The translations under genes were made by a program, and so were the position numbers. The notes beneath the pieces are model-generated. The model saw only the letters and a list, made by a program, of their open reading frames with translations, was not told where the DNA came from and searched no databases. DNA of 64,000 bases from Denitratisoma sp. DHT3 (GTDB lineage Bacteria > Pseudomonadota > Gammaproteobacteria > Burkholderiales > Rhodocyclaceae): positions 3,591,562 through 3,655,561 of the forward strand of contig NZ_CP020914.1 of NCBI RefSeq assembly GCF_007833355.1, in the 5' to 3' direction. Below, in pieces: positions 45,820 through 54,509 of this stretch (its first letter is position 1; every line of letters starts with the position of its first letter).

Positions 45820-46511
45820 TTAGTCCGTTTCGTCGGACACCAGCTCGCCGTCCACCATGCGCAGGCGGCGGCGCGCACGGGCGCCCAGCTCGGCGTCGTG
45901 GGTGACGACCACCAGCGTGCCGCCGGCGGCCTGGAGTTTCTCCAGCAGCGCTATCACCTCCTGGCCGGTATGCCGGTCGAGGTTGCCGGTGGGTTCGTCG
46001 GCCAGGATCAGCCGGGGGCGCATGGACATCGCCCGGGCGATCGCGACCCGCTGGCATTGGCCGCCGGAGAGCTGGTCGGGACGGTGCCGGGCGCGGTTCT
46101 CCAGGCCGTATTCGGCGAGCAGGGTGTCCAGGCGGCGCGGCGCTCCGCCGGCTCGACGCCGGCCAGGACCATCGGCAGTTCGATGTTCTGCTCGGCGGAA
46201 AGGCGGGACACCAGATGGAAGAACTGGAACACGAAGCCGATCTTCTCGCGCCGCACCCGGGCCAGCTCGTCGTCGGAGAGTCCGGTCACGTCGCGGCCGT
46301 CGAGCGCGTAATGGCCGGCGTTGGGGCGATCCAGCAGGCCCAGCACGTTGAGCAGGGAGGACTTGCCGGACCCCGAGGGGCCCATGATCGACAGGTATTC
46401 GCCGGCACCGATGGACAGGTCCACGCCGCGCAAGGCATGGACCTCCTCGTCGCCGACGCGGAACACGCGCTTGATGCCGGAGAGCTGGATCATCGGGGTG
46501 GAGGCGGGCAT
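45820..46511 (-). pseudogene. MacB/LolD-like ABC ATPase with an apparent one-base frameshift
   Basis: ATP-binding subunit, about 230 aa. Walker A is [18 protein letters not shown]; the Q-loop is [10 protein letters not shown]. After ERRA the frame breaks at about 46131-46141; in the next frame the protein goes on [34 protein letters not shown], Walker [13 protein letters not shown] and the H-loop VVVTHD. Both halves keep all motifs, so only one base is missing. Start MPASTPMIQLSG at 46511, 10 bases after the fusion-protein stop. Confidence 0.85.
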
Positions 46512-46521
46512 CCGGGCCTGA

Positions 46522-47681
46522 TCAGGGCTTGGGCGCCTCGATCGTGACGCTGGCGCCGGCCTTGACGCCCTCCCGATCCAGGGAGGTGACCACCTGCTCG
46601 CCCCGGCCCAGACCTTTTTTGACTTCGGTGTACTCCCAATTGGACAGGCCGATTTCCAGCTTGCGTCCTCCAGGCGGCCGTCCTTGGGCACCAGCACCTT
46701 GTTGCCCGGCATCAGGGCCGGCGTCGGGATGCGCAGCACGTCGTCGCGGGCTTCCACCACCACTTCGATGTCGGCGCTGTAGCCCACCAGCAGGTTGCCG
46801 CCGCCCTCGCCGCGCGGCGGTTCGTCGAACTCGACTTCCACTTCCACGGTGCGGGCCTGTTTCTCCAGCGCCAGCACGTAGGGCGCGATGCGTCGCACAT
46901 GGCCCTTGAAATGGTGGCCGCGATAGGCGTCCAGGGTGATGCGGCCGACCATGCCGGTGCGCAGCCGGGCGGCGTCCACCTCGTCGATCGGCGCGGTGAC
47001 GTAGAGGCAGGTGTCGTCGATCAGATCCACCGCCGGCAGGGTGGGAATGCCCGGTGGCGAGGGCGTCAGGTATTCCCCGAGTTCGCCGTTGATCTCGGCG
47101 ACGATGCCGGCGAAGGGCGCCCGCAGCACGGTGCGCTCGGTGTCCGCATGAGCCGCCGCGATGCGGGCCTCGGCCTCCTTGATCTGGGCCCGTGCCGAGT
47201 CGCAGCTGGCGGCGCCGGAATTGGCCTGGGCCTCCGCGCGCACCACCCGCTCCTCGGAAACGAAACCCTTGTCCCACAACTGCCGCGCCTGGCGGGCCTC
47301 GCTGCCGCTGGCGCGGGCCAGCTGGCAGACCTCGACCACCCGTGCCCGGGCGGTGACCAGTTGCTCGCGGGCCAGGCGTTCCCGTGCCGAGAGATCGTCG
47401 TTCCAGAGTTCCAGCAGCAACTCGCCGGCCGCCACCCGCTGGCCTTTCTTCACCGGCAGGCGGGCGATGCGGCCCCCGGCCGGGGGTGCCAGCTTGGCCC
47501 GCCGACAGGCGGCCACGGAGCCGGCACGGGTGTTGGCGACGGTGGCCTCCACCCGGCCGGGCGCGGCGGCGGTCACCAGCACCGGCACCGGCTTGGGGCG
47601 GGTCATGAACTTGAAGCCGGCGAACAGCAGGACGGCGATCAGAATCGTGAGCAGCAGGGGGCGGGATGGTTGCAGGCGCAT
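46522..47681 (-). pseudogene. HlyD/MacA-like membrane fusion protein with an apparent frameshift
   Basis: Periplasmic adaptor of a tripartite efflux pump. N-terminal anchor (LLLTILIAVLLFAGFKF), biotinyl-lipoyl halves (PAGGRIARLPVKKGQRV; TVLRAPFAGIVAEINGELGEY), a helical hairpin between them, and beta-barrel parts. The frame breaks at about 46664-46672 after VPKDGRLE; the rest (KLEIGLSNWEYTEVKKGLG to IEAPKP) is in the next frame and ends at 46522. First gene of the MFP-ATPase-permease-permease operon. Confidence 0.84.
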
Positions 47682-47719
47682 CGTGTCGTGGAGCCGGGCG
47701 GTGTGAGGGAATCGGGAGG

Positions 47720-47929
47720 TCAGGCCGGTTCGTCGGGCTCGAGCTGGCGTTCGAGCAGGGCGATCTGGTCCTTGAGCAGCAGCTTGCGCTTTTTCAGCCG
47801 CCGCAGCATCAATTCGTCCCCCACCGGATCGTCGATCAGCCGGGCAATGGCCGTATCCAGATCGCGGTGCTCCAGGCGTAGCTCATCGAGTCGAAGCTGG
47901 ATGGCTTCAATGTCGGCAATCGGTTCCAT
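47720..47929 (-). CDS. DUF465 (YdcH-like) small protein
   Basis: 69 aa, coiled-coil-like: LRLDELRLEHRDLDTAIARL at the start, then LRRLKKRKLLLKDQIALLER, the pattern of the YdcH/DUF465 family. Function unknown. Single gene 38 bases upstream of the efflux operon start; possibly its own transcript. Confidence 0.88.
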   Translation of the reverse strand: MEPIADIEAIQLRLDELRLEHRDLDTAIARLIDDPVGDELMLRRLKKRKLLLKDQIALLERQLEPDEPA

Positions 47930-48037
47930 GCCGGCATCTTATGCGGGCTGTCCGGCCTTGGCAACGACCCCACACAGGGTATTTCATGTGATTGCCCTGG
48001 CCTGCCCCGCGACCTTGCTCCGGTCACCATGAAAAAA

Positions 48038-48067
48038 CGGCAGGCGCCGCGTGATCGCGGCGCCTGC
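48038..48067 (-). terminator. Strong Rho-independent terminator at the end of the pilus locus
   Basis: GGCAGGCGCCGCG (48038-48050) pairs with CGCGGCGCCTGCC (48055-48067) around a 4-base loop. On the minus strand the stem is followed by a run of T. It lies 28 bases after the stop of the pilin gene. Confidence 0.92.
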
Positions 48068-48095
48068 CGTGGCGGCAGTGCGAAGCAGGGATCGA

Positions 48096-48779
48096 TCAAC
48101 CGATCTTCATGCACACGGTCCAGGTGGTAGCGATGGTTTCGTCGTAAGTGGCCCCGCCAGGCACGAGGGCGGTGGGTGCCAACGGCGCGTTGCCGGTCGC
48201 CCCACGCAGATTGCCGATGTTGTTGCCGATGTTGTTGGCGGGCAGGGGACCGTCGATCAAGGTATCCACCGCGGCGGCTTGCTTGGACGACAGATTGGAA
48301 GCGCAGACGAAGGCTCCCGTCAGTCCGTACACCTGGCCGGTGGCGATGCCGAGCGCGCCGTTGGCGCGATGCCTGGGCAGTGCCGCCGTGCCTACGGCGG
48401 TGGGGTCTCCGCTCAACAGTCCGGAAGCGCGCAAGGCCTGCCAGAAGACCTGGTTCTCGCCGGCCGCGTTGGTGAAGGTGGCGCCGATCGGGGCCGTGAG
48501 AATGCCGTTGCTAGCGGCGCTTCCTACCGTGTTGGGCCAGCCGCGAGCTTGGAAGGTGGCGAGGGCTTCGTCTCCCGGGGGCGTGTTGTAGCGGTCGATG
48601 TAGCCGTTGTAGGCGGCCTGGATCGACTTCATGTCGTTGACGATCGATTTGGTCTTGCTGTTTTCGATCATTTCCTGGCCTTGCAGGACCCCGGCGAGCA
48701 GGACGCCGATGATCACCAGGACGATGGCGATTTCGACCAGGGTGAAACCTTTCTGGCGCTGAAGCGGGTGGCGTTTCAT
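48096..48779 (-). CDS. Type IV prepilin, likely major MSHA-type pilin
   Basis: 227-aa prepilin. The leader RQKG is followed by the processed N-terminus FTLVEIAIVLVIIGVLLAG with Glu at position 5, and a globular domain with a C-terminal CMKIG (Cys pair with an earlier Cys likely). An AAAGGA ribosome site precedes MKRHPLQRQ. It is the last gene of the locus, just before the terminator and 87 bases after the kinase gene, the position expected for an abundant pilin with its own promoter. Which pilin it is cannot be told from similarity alone. Confidence 0.88.
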   Translation of the reverse strand: MKRHPLQRQKGFTLVEIAIVLVIIGVLLAGVLQGQEMIENSKTKSIVNDMKSIQAAYNGYIDRYNTPPGDEALATFQARGWPNTVGSAASNGILTAPIGATFTNAAGENQVFWQALRASGLLSGDPTAVGTAALPRHRANGALGIATGQVYGLTGAFVCASNLSSKQAAAVDTLIDGPLPANNIGNNIGNLRGATGNAPLAPTALVPGGATYDETIATTWTVCMKIG

Positions 48780-48866
48780 GGATGTTTTCCTTTCAGGGAA
48801 TGTAATGACGGTATTACGACGGAATGATTCTGGCCGCCGCAAGGCGACCGCGGAAGTCAAATTTCT

Positions 48867-49964
48867 TTACAGGGGGTGCGCCGCGGGCAGGTCGAGGATG
48901 AAATACACGCCGTCGTCGGCGGGCCTGGCCCGCAGGTCGCCGCCGCCCTCGCGCAGGCTCTTGCGCGCCTGGTACAGCCCGAGCCCGAGCCCGCCCGGAC
49001 GCCCGCTGGAAAACGGCTCGAACAGTTTCTGGGCGCCCAGGCGGGGGCTTCCGTCCGGGAGCGGACTGAAAAACGCCAGTTCGACCGTCGCGGCCCCCGC
49101 GGCGAGGCGGATTTCCAGCATGGATGGGCTGCCGTCGCGCCACGCCTGGGCCAAGTTGGTGAACAGATTGTCGAGCGTGCGCGTCAGCAGATGCGGCGAG
49201 ACCCAGGCGCTGGCCTCGCCCACGATGGCGAGGTCGATGCCGGCGAGCTGGGCGGCCCGCGCGGCGGCCAGGCGCAGGTCGACCCGCGCGGCCGCTTCCG
49301 TTTCATATCGTTTTCCCAGCGCGTCGATCAGCCGCTCGGCGCGTTCCTGGGCCAGCGCGGCGTTGTCGCGCAGGCGGCGGGCGGCCGCCTGCATCGCGGC
49401 GGCGGTTTCGGCGCCGGCGAAGTCGGCGCTTACCCAGAGCACCCACTGCGCCAGGTTGCGCATGTCGTGTTGCAGGTAAAGCGACAGGCGGGCGCGTTCC
49501 GCGAGAGCGGCCGAGAGCGCCTCGGTGCGGGCGTGCAGGCGCGTTTCGAGGAGCAGCGCGAAGACCCGGGCGAGATGCTCGGCGAACACCCGGTTCTCTC
49601 CCCACCGGGCGGCATGGACCAGTTCGAGCCGGAGTTCGACTTCGTCGCCGCTGCTCAGCGCGAAACGCAGGGGCCTGGTCCGTGGCTGGCCGCCATGCTC
49701 CCGATCCTCGAGCAGGCCGCTGACCGGCTGGCCGAACCAACTGCCTCCCCAGCGCATGCGGCGCCAGCCGCCGGCACACAGGTCCGGCCATGCCGCCGCC
49801 GGCAGGTCGAGCGGATCGATCGGCTGGCCGGCGAGCGCGAGGATGTTCTCCATGCGGCGCCGATAGCTGCGCCCCACGCTCGCCACCCGCAGACTGGCGG
49901 CGAGCAGCGCCATGCCGACCACGGCCAGCATCAGCCCCAGGCTAGCCGGGCCGCCGAAGTCCAT
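48867..49964 (-). CDS. Sensor histidine kinase embedded in the pilus locus
   Basis: 365 aa: one N-terminal membrane helix (ASLGLMLAVVGMALLAASLR), a PAS-less linker, the phospho-acceptor in LYLQHDMRNLAQW (about residue 165), and a HATPase domain with TRTLDNLFTNLAQAW and GGLGLGLYQARKSLREGG. The HDMRN H-box is like kinases of the PrsK type rather than of PilS. The start overlaps the regulator's stop by 23 bases, so the pair is coupled. Likely senses the envelope and controls pilin expression (inference from position). Confidence 0.87.
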   Translation of the reverse strand: MDFGGPASLGLMLAVVGMALLAASLRVASVGRSYRRRMENILALAGQPIDPLDLPAAAWPDLCAGGWRRMRWGGSWFGQPVSGLLEDREHGGQPRTRPLRFALSSGDEVELRLELVHAARWGENRVFAEHLARVFALLLETRLHARTEALSAALAERARLSLYLQHDMRNLAQWVLWVSADFAGAETAAAMQAAARRLRDNAALAQERAERLIDALGKRYETEAAARVDLRLAAARAAQLAGIDLAIVGEASAWVSPHLLTRTLDNLFTNLAQAWRDGSPSMLEIRLAAGAATVELAFFSPLPDGSPRLGAQKLFEPFSSGRPGGLGLGLYQARKSLREGGGDLRARPADDGVYFILDLPAAHPL

Positions 49965-50550
49965 ATTTCTTCAGGTAGTAGTAGACGTGTTCACGCGCCA
50001 GGCTGAGGCGGCGGGCGGTTTCGGCGACGTTGTGGTCGGTGTCGGCCAGGGTGCGCCGCAAGAGCTGCTCTTCCGCCGCCGCCGCCGCTTCCCTGGGGCC
50101 TTCGTTCACGCGGGCCGTGATCTGCAGGCGGGCTTCGCCGGCCTCCACCATGCGCGCCTCCTGGCGGGCGAAGAGTTCGGCGCGGCGCACCGCCTGCACC
50201 AGCGCGGCCACCGCGACCGGCTTGAGCAGGAAGTCGAAGGCGCCGCGCCGCACCGCTTCCAGCGCGGCCGCATTTTCGTCCTGTCCGGTGAGGACGATCA
50301 CTTTCGTCGATGGGCTGCGGCGCAGGCACTCGTCGAGTATTCCCAGGCCCTCGCGCATGCTGCTCGGCGCCGGCGGCAACCCCAGATCGAGCACCAGCAG
50401 GGCCGGCGGCGATGACGACTGCAGATGCGGCAGCGCCGTTTCCCTGCTGTCCGCGATGCCGACCTCGAACCCAATGTCGGTGAGGATGGCGCGGAGGTAA
50501 CCGGACAGTGCCGGGTCGTCCTCGACGATCAGGAGCGATCGGACATCCAT
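49942..50550 (-). CDS. Response regulator, RegA/ActR-like with Fis-type HTH
   Basis: 202 aa: receiver (LLIVEDDPALSGYLRAIL; phospho-acceptor in LLVLDLGLPPAP; TGQ and LKPVA signature) and a C-terminal Fis-type helix-turn-helix (LADTDHNVAETARRLSLARE). There is no AAA+ domain between them, so it is not an NtrC-type sigma-54 activator. Start MDVRSLLIVED, 10 bases after the minor-pilin stop. It is the partner of the kinase it overlaps. Confidence 0.9.
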   Translation of the reverse strand: MDVRSLLIVEDDPALSGYLRAILTDIGFEVGIADSRETALPHLQSSSPPALLVLDLGLPPAPSSMREGLGILDECLRRSPSTKVIVLTGQDENAAALEAVRRGAFDFLLKPVAVAALVQAVRRAELFARQEARMVEAGEARLQITARVNEGPREAAAAAEEQLLRRTLADTDHNVAETARRLSLAREHVYYYLKKYGLRRPG

Positions 50551-50560
50551 GGCGCGCCGC

Positions 50561-51271
50561 TCAGAATTTCCCCGCTTCCAGCATCCGGTTGAGCAGGACG
50601 CGGGCCGACAGCCAGGTGACGGCGTCGTCGAATTCGCCGCCCGGGGCGGCGGAATTGTCGACGAGGCCGCGGGTGACGAAGAGATTGTCGCCATCGGTGT
50701 TCTCGAGTTCGTCGGCGCCGGTGGGCGCGGCGATGGCGGCGCCGCCGCTGCTGATGGCGCCGGAACCGTTCTTGCCGTGTGAGACCAGGACCACGGGCAC
50801 GTTGGCGGCGGCGGTGCTGGCGGGCGTGGTGTCGCGGTTCTCGACGTCGAGGGTGCCGACGCTGGTCAGCAGCATGCCGGTGGCGCTGTCGGAGAAGGCC
50901 GGGGTGACGCGATAGCGGATGCGGCGGCTCCAGGCGTCGGTGCCGGCGAGGCCCAGGGTGATCCAGGGCAGGTTGCCTTCCTGGACGACGCAGGTGCCGA
51001 CGGGGTTGCGGTCTTCCCGGCCGTCGTTGGCGACGCCGACGCCGGCGGCGGTGGTCTTGTCCGGGCAGGGCAGGTGGGGCGGCGTCACGCTCGCCGCATA
51101 GCCCACCAGCGCCGCGGCCGCGTCGTCGAGCGTCCGCCGCGTGCTCTCGATCTTCTGCTGGTCCACCTGGGTGCTGAACACCGCCAGGCCGCTGCCCAGC
51201 AACAGTGCGACGATGAGGAACACGATCGACAATTCCACCAGGGTGAAGCCGTTGGCTCGTCGTCGCGTCAT
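50561..51271 (-). CDS. Minor prepilin A with shared ectodomain
   Basis: 236 aa. Class III prepilin N-terminus: RRRANG then FTLVELSIVFLIVALLLG, Glu at position 5. The rest is an ectodomain (GYAASVTPPHLPCPDKTT; WSRRIRYRVTPAFSDSATGM; VPVVLVSHGKNGSGA; LENTDGD) that is nearly the same as in the next pilin gene. GAGGAG precedes the ATG. Probably a minor or tip-complex pilin; possibly equivalent to MshO/MshD but not assignable by name. Confidence 0.87.
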   Translation of the reverse strand: MTRRRANGFTLVELSIVFLIVALLLGSGLAVFSTQVDQQKIESTRRTLDDAAAALVGYAASVTPPHLPCPDKTTAAGVGVANDGREDRNPVGTCVVQEGNLPWITLGLAGTDAWSRRIRYRVTPAFSDSATGMLLTSVGTLDVENRDTTPASTAAANVPVVLVSHGKNGSGAISSGGAAIAAPTGADELENTDGDNLFVTRGLVDNSAAPGGEFDDAVTWLSARVLLNRMLEAGKF

Positions 51272-51282
51272 GGCACGTCTCC

Positions 51283-51990
51283 TCACAGTTTTCCGATCTG
51301 CTGCATGCGGGCGAACAACTTCGCCGACGTCAACCAGGCGACGATGTCGTCGAATTCGCCGCCCGGAGCGGCGGGGTCGTCGACGGGGCCGCGGGTGACG
51401 AAGTGGTCGTCGCCATCGGTGTTCTCGAGTTCGTCGGCGCCGGTGGGCGCGGCGATGGCGGCGCCGCCGCCGCTGATGGCGCCGGAACCGTTCCTGCCGT
51501 GGGAGAGCAGGACCACGGGCACGTTGGCGGTGACGACGCTGGCGGGCGTGGTGTCGAGGTTGGTGACGTCGAGGGTGCCGACGCTGGTCAGCAGCATGCC
51601 GGTGGCGCTGTCGGAGAAGGCCGGGGTGACGCGATAGCGGATGCGGCGGCTCCAGGCGTCGGTGCCGGTAAGGCCCAGGGTGATCCAGGGCAGGTTGCCT
51701 TCCTGGGTGACGCAGGTGCCGGCGGGGTTGCGGTCTTCCCGGCCGTCGTTGGCGACGCCGACGCCGGCGGCGGTGGTCTTGTCCGGGCAGGGCAGGTGGG
51801 GCGGCGTCACGCTCGCCGCATAGCCCACCAGCGCATCCACTCCCGCGGCCAGCAGAGCGCCGCTGCGCGTCGCCGCCACGGCGGCGGCCTGGCCGTTGCC
51901 GAAAGCGCGCATCGCGAACATGGCGCCGATCAGGCCGAGGATCGTCATCAGCATCAGCAATGCCATGCCGGTTTCGCGGCGGCGCGTCAT
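51283..51990 (-). CDS. Minor pilin-like protein B (PilX/MshP-like N-terminus, shared ectodomain)
   Basis: 235 aa. The N-terminus is MTRRRETGMALLMLMTILGL, a hydrophobic segment without the FTLVE signature or Glu5, as in PilX, GspK or MshP. From about residue 50 the ectodomain is nearly identical to minor prepilin A, at the DNA level as well. GAGGT lies ahead of the ATG. In GspK-type proteins lack of Glu5 marks the tip-most subunit, so it may cap the fibre; the shared ectodomain must come from recent duplication or conversion. Confidence 0.85.
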   Translation of the reverse strand: MTRRRETGMALLMLMTILGLIGAMFAMRAFGNGQAAAVAATRSGALLAAGVDALVGYAASVTPPHLPCPDKTTAAGVGVANDGREDRNPAGTCVTQEGNLPWITLGLTGTDAWSRRIRYRVTPAFSDSATGMLLTSVGTLDVTNLDTTPASVVTANVPVVLLSHGRNGSGAISGGGAAIAAPTGADELENTDGDDHFVTRGPVDDPAAPGGEFDDIVAWLTSAKLFARMQQIGKL

Positions 51991-51997
51991 GGCGACC

Positions 51998-52468
51998 TCA
52001 CCGCTTCCGTTCCACCCTGGCGTCGCCCGGCAGGAAATCCGAGCGCGTGCCGTGGTCGAGATTGAGTGTCTCGCCAATGCGCACCGGCCGCCCGTCGATC
52101 ACGATCTGCTTCGGCGCGATACGGGGCGTCCCGACTTCCGGCACTGCGCTTCCTTCGACGACCGCCGCACCGTTGATCCAGGCCGTGCTGCGGCCCTTGT
52201 TCCGCCGCACCACGCCTCCCAGCGTCACCGACCTGTCCGCCGTCGCGGCTGCGGCGCCCGCGCCGCCGCGCGCCGCCGTGATCGCCATGCGCTCCTCGGG
52301 TGAGAACAACAGGGTGCCCAGGCGCGGCGGCGGCGTCCCGGCGGCGACCGGCGTGAGAGAGGAAAGGGCGCAGGCGAGCAGTACGGCCAGCATCGAACCC
52401 GGCCGCCGCCAGAGGGGGAGGGAGGGGCGGGAGGGGCCGGACGATGGCCGCAGGCGAGGCCGGCTCAT
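51998..52468 (-). CDS. mshK: MshK-like pilus biogenesis protein
   Basis: 156 aa: N-terminal signal or membrane segment (MLAVLLACALSSLTPVAAG), then a short domain with VTLGGVVRRNKGRSTAWING and IVIDGRPVRIGETL, a beta-rich pattern like MshK/GspC-type homology regions. Identity is weak, so the name is by position (after mshJ) and pattern. ATG at 52468 overlaps the mshJ stop by 4 bases. Its stop is 7 bases from minor pilin B. Confidence 0.65.
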   Translation of the reverse strand: MSRPRLRPSSGPSRPSLPLWRRPGSMLAVLLACALSSLTPVAAGTPPPRLGTLLFSPEERMAITAARGGAGAAAATADRSVTLGGVVRRNKGRSTAWINGAAVVEGSAVPEVGTPRIAPKQIVIDGRPVRIGETLNLDHGTRSDFLPGDARVERKR

Positions 52469-53067
52469 GATGCCTTCCCTTCCGGCAAGGTGAAGAAGCG
52501 GAGCGTGCAACTGGCATACAGGCCGGTCGGGCCCGGGTTGTCGAGGTGGCAGCCCTCGACGCGGAAACTGCCCTTGACCTCCCGAGCGTAGCGCTGCAAC
52601 AGGGTGAGGAGTTCGTCCTCGTGCACATTCTGCAGGTCGATCCTGAGGTCGTGCCGGAGCGGGGCGACAGACGAGGCGGAGGAATACGCCTCCGCCGTGG
52701 CGGCGTCGGTCAGTGCTTGCGGCGGTTCGAGGGTATAGCTGAGGGTGCCGCCATCCGGCCACAGTTGCTTGCCGACGGCAACCAACTGTTCGACCCAGCC
52801 TTCCCGGTCGGCCTCCCCCACCAGCCCTCGTTGCTTGAGCGCACGGAACTGTTCGATATGCAGTTGGATGTTGTTCAGGTCGAGCTGCCTTTGCGCCAGC
52901 TCGCTTTGCAGGGTTGACAGAACGAGCTTGCGGTTCGCCAGCGTCTCGGCGAGCCGGCCGCGCAGGAGGGCGCTGCCGGCAGCGAGCAGCACGGCGCCCG
53001 CCAGCACGGTCGCGAGCACGAGCAACGGCCGGCGCGCGCGTCGGGCGATGGCATGGATCGGGCTCAT
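52465..53067 (-). CDS. mshJ: MshJ/PilO-like inner-membrane assembly protein
   Basis: 200 aa: one membrane helix (RRPLLVLATVLAGAVLLAAG), a coiled coil (about 35-75: LSTLQSELAQRQLDLNNIQLH), and a C-terminal ferredoxin-like part with VEGCHLDNPGPTGLYASCTL. This is the layout of PilO/GspM/MshJ, which holds the alignment complex. It overlaps mshI by 4 bases and mshK by 4 bases. Confidence 0.78.
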   Translation of the reverse strand: MSPIHAIARRARRPLLVLATVLAGAVLLAAGSALLRGRLAETLANRKLVLSTLQSELAQRQLDLNNIQLHIEQFRALKQRGLVGEADREGWVEQLVAVGKQLWPDGGTLSYTLEPPQALTDAATAEAYSSASSVAPLRHDLRIDLQNVHEDELLTLLQRYAREVKGSFRVEGCHLDNPGPTGLYASCTLRFFTLPEGKAS

Positions 53068-54509
53068 GAGTTGTTCGCCTCTGGAGGGAGCGGGAGGGCG
53101 CTGGGCAAAGTGACGCACCAGGCGAATTTTTCCGCGCCGTTGGCGGCGACGCCCCCGCGCAGGCTGCTGCCGGCGGCATCGTGCGTGGCATCCTGCCAGA
53201 GGGTGATGCCGGCGACTGCCGCGATGCGGCGCGATACGGAGCGCAAGGCGAAGGCGTGCTCGCTCGGCCTGTAGCTCGGCGGGATGGCGAGTTCGAAACG
53301 GAGTTCGACCTTGCGTGCCGGCGCTCGCGCATCCTTGACGGCGGCGAGCGCATCGGCCGTCGCGGCGCAGGGCGGCACGCCGGCCTCGAGTTCGCGCCAG
53401 GAAAAATTGGCCAGGCGCAGGTTGGGGTCGAAGGCGATCAAGCCGCCGGCCAGCCGCAGGTAATACGCGGCGTCGGGCGCCGCGGCGATTTCCTCCTGGT
53501 GCAGCGCGATCGCACGGCGCACCAGCGCGGGCTCGACGTCGTACCGCGCTATTTCGCCGCTGACGGCGCGCTGCTGCGTCGCGGCGCGCTCGTTTTCCGC
53601 GTCGATCGCCCGTTTTTCCGTGAGCAGACCATACACGGTATGCAGGTTGGCCGCGACGATCGCTGCGCCGACGACCAGCGCGCCGGCGATCCAATGGCGC
53701 GTCGCCCGCCGCACCCGGGCCGCCAGATACGGGATGCGCCGCTCGACGGGGGCCAGTTGCCCCGCGGGCGAGCGCAGCGCGAGGTCGAACAGGCGCTGCC
53801 GCCAGTCGGCCGGGCTGGCCGCTGTCGTACCCGGCAGCGTCACCAGACGCAGGTTGTTGGCCGTGAGCAGCGGTTTCATATCGCCGCTGTCGCCCAGATA
53901 GAGCAGCGGGTGCGGCTTGCCTTCGCGTTTCACGACCTGCGTGTTTTCCAGATAACGCAGGGTGCGGACGATTTCCTCGATGATCTGCTTCGCATGCAGG
54001 TCGGGCGTCGGCGTCAGTCGCGTCAAGACGGGCGTCCGCTTGCGCAGGTACACGATGCGCAGGTTGTCGGGGCCGGGCAGGGCGATCAGGAGGTCTGCGG
54101 GCAGGTCCTTGTGCCGGCACAGTTGCCAGAGGAGCAGCGAGGTCGGCCACACGCCGGCGACTGGCGCCGCGAGGGCGTCGAGCGCGGAGTCGATGCGTTC
54201 CCTGGCGCCGATGCCGTAGAGGATATGTCGAGTCGGCGCCAGCCGGTCGAGCAGGCCGCCTTGCTGCGCTGGCGTCAGGAAAGTGCGGTATGGCGAGTCG
54301 GGATAGGCCGCCGCCAGCTGGCGCGCGATGAGGGCGCTGCGGTCGCGGCCGAGCAGGCGCGGCGTACGGATTTTCGAGATGCTTTCCTCGGGCAGGTCGG
54401 TCACGACCCAGGCAGCCTCCGCGGCCGGCGCGGCGCCATGCCGCCAGCGCCCTTCCTCGCGGCGCCACAGCGCCTGTCCGGTCGGACCGATGTAGAGAAC
54501 CTGACTCAT
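53064..54509 (-). CDS. mshI: MshI-like (PilM/PilN fused) assembly protein
   Basis: 481 aa. The N-terminal 290 residues form a PilM/GspL actin-like domain (SQVLYIGPTGQALWRR; LLIALPGPDNLRIVYLRKR), followed by a membrane helix (WIAGALVVGAAIVAANLHTV, about 310-330) and a PilN-like coiled coil and periplasmic domain. MshI-type proteins join the PilM and PilN roles. Start MSQVLYIG at 54509 overlaps mshG's stop by 4 bases; a longer frame runs back through mshG and is not coding. Confidence 0.8.
   Translation of the reverse strand: MSQVLYIGPTGQALWRREEGRWRHGAAPAAEAAWVVTDLPEESISKIRTPRLLGRDRSALIARQLAAAYPDSPYRTFLTPAQQGGLLDRLAPTRHILYGIGARERIDSALDALAAPVAGVWPTSLLLWQLCRHKDLPADLLIALPGPDNLRIVYLRKRTPVLTRLTPTPDLHAKQIIEEIVRTLRYLENTQVVKREGKPHPLLYLGDSGDMKPLLTANNLRLVTLPGTTAASPADWRQRLFDLALRSPAGQLAPVERRIPYLAARVRRATRHWIAGALVVGAAIVAANLHTVYGLLTEKRAIDAENERAATQQRAVSGEIARYDVEPALVRRAIALHQEEIAAAPDAAYYLRLAGGLIAFDPNLRLANFSWRELEAGVPPCAATADALAAVKDARAPARKVELRFELAIPPSYRPSEHAFALRSVSRRIAAVAGITLWQDATHDAAGSSLRGGVAANGAEKFAWCVTLPSALPLPPEANNS

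Noticed and set aside
43857..45823. Plus-strand frames opposite the ABC permeases
   Set aside because: His/Gln/Ala-rich antisense frames with no family; the permeases explain the DNA.
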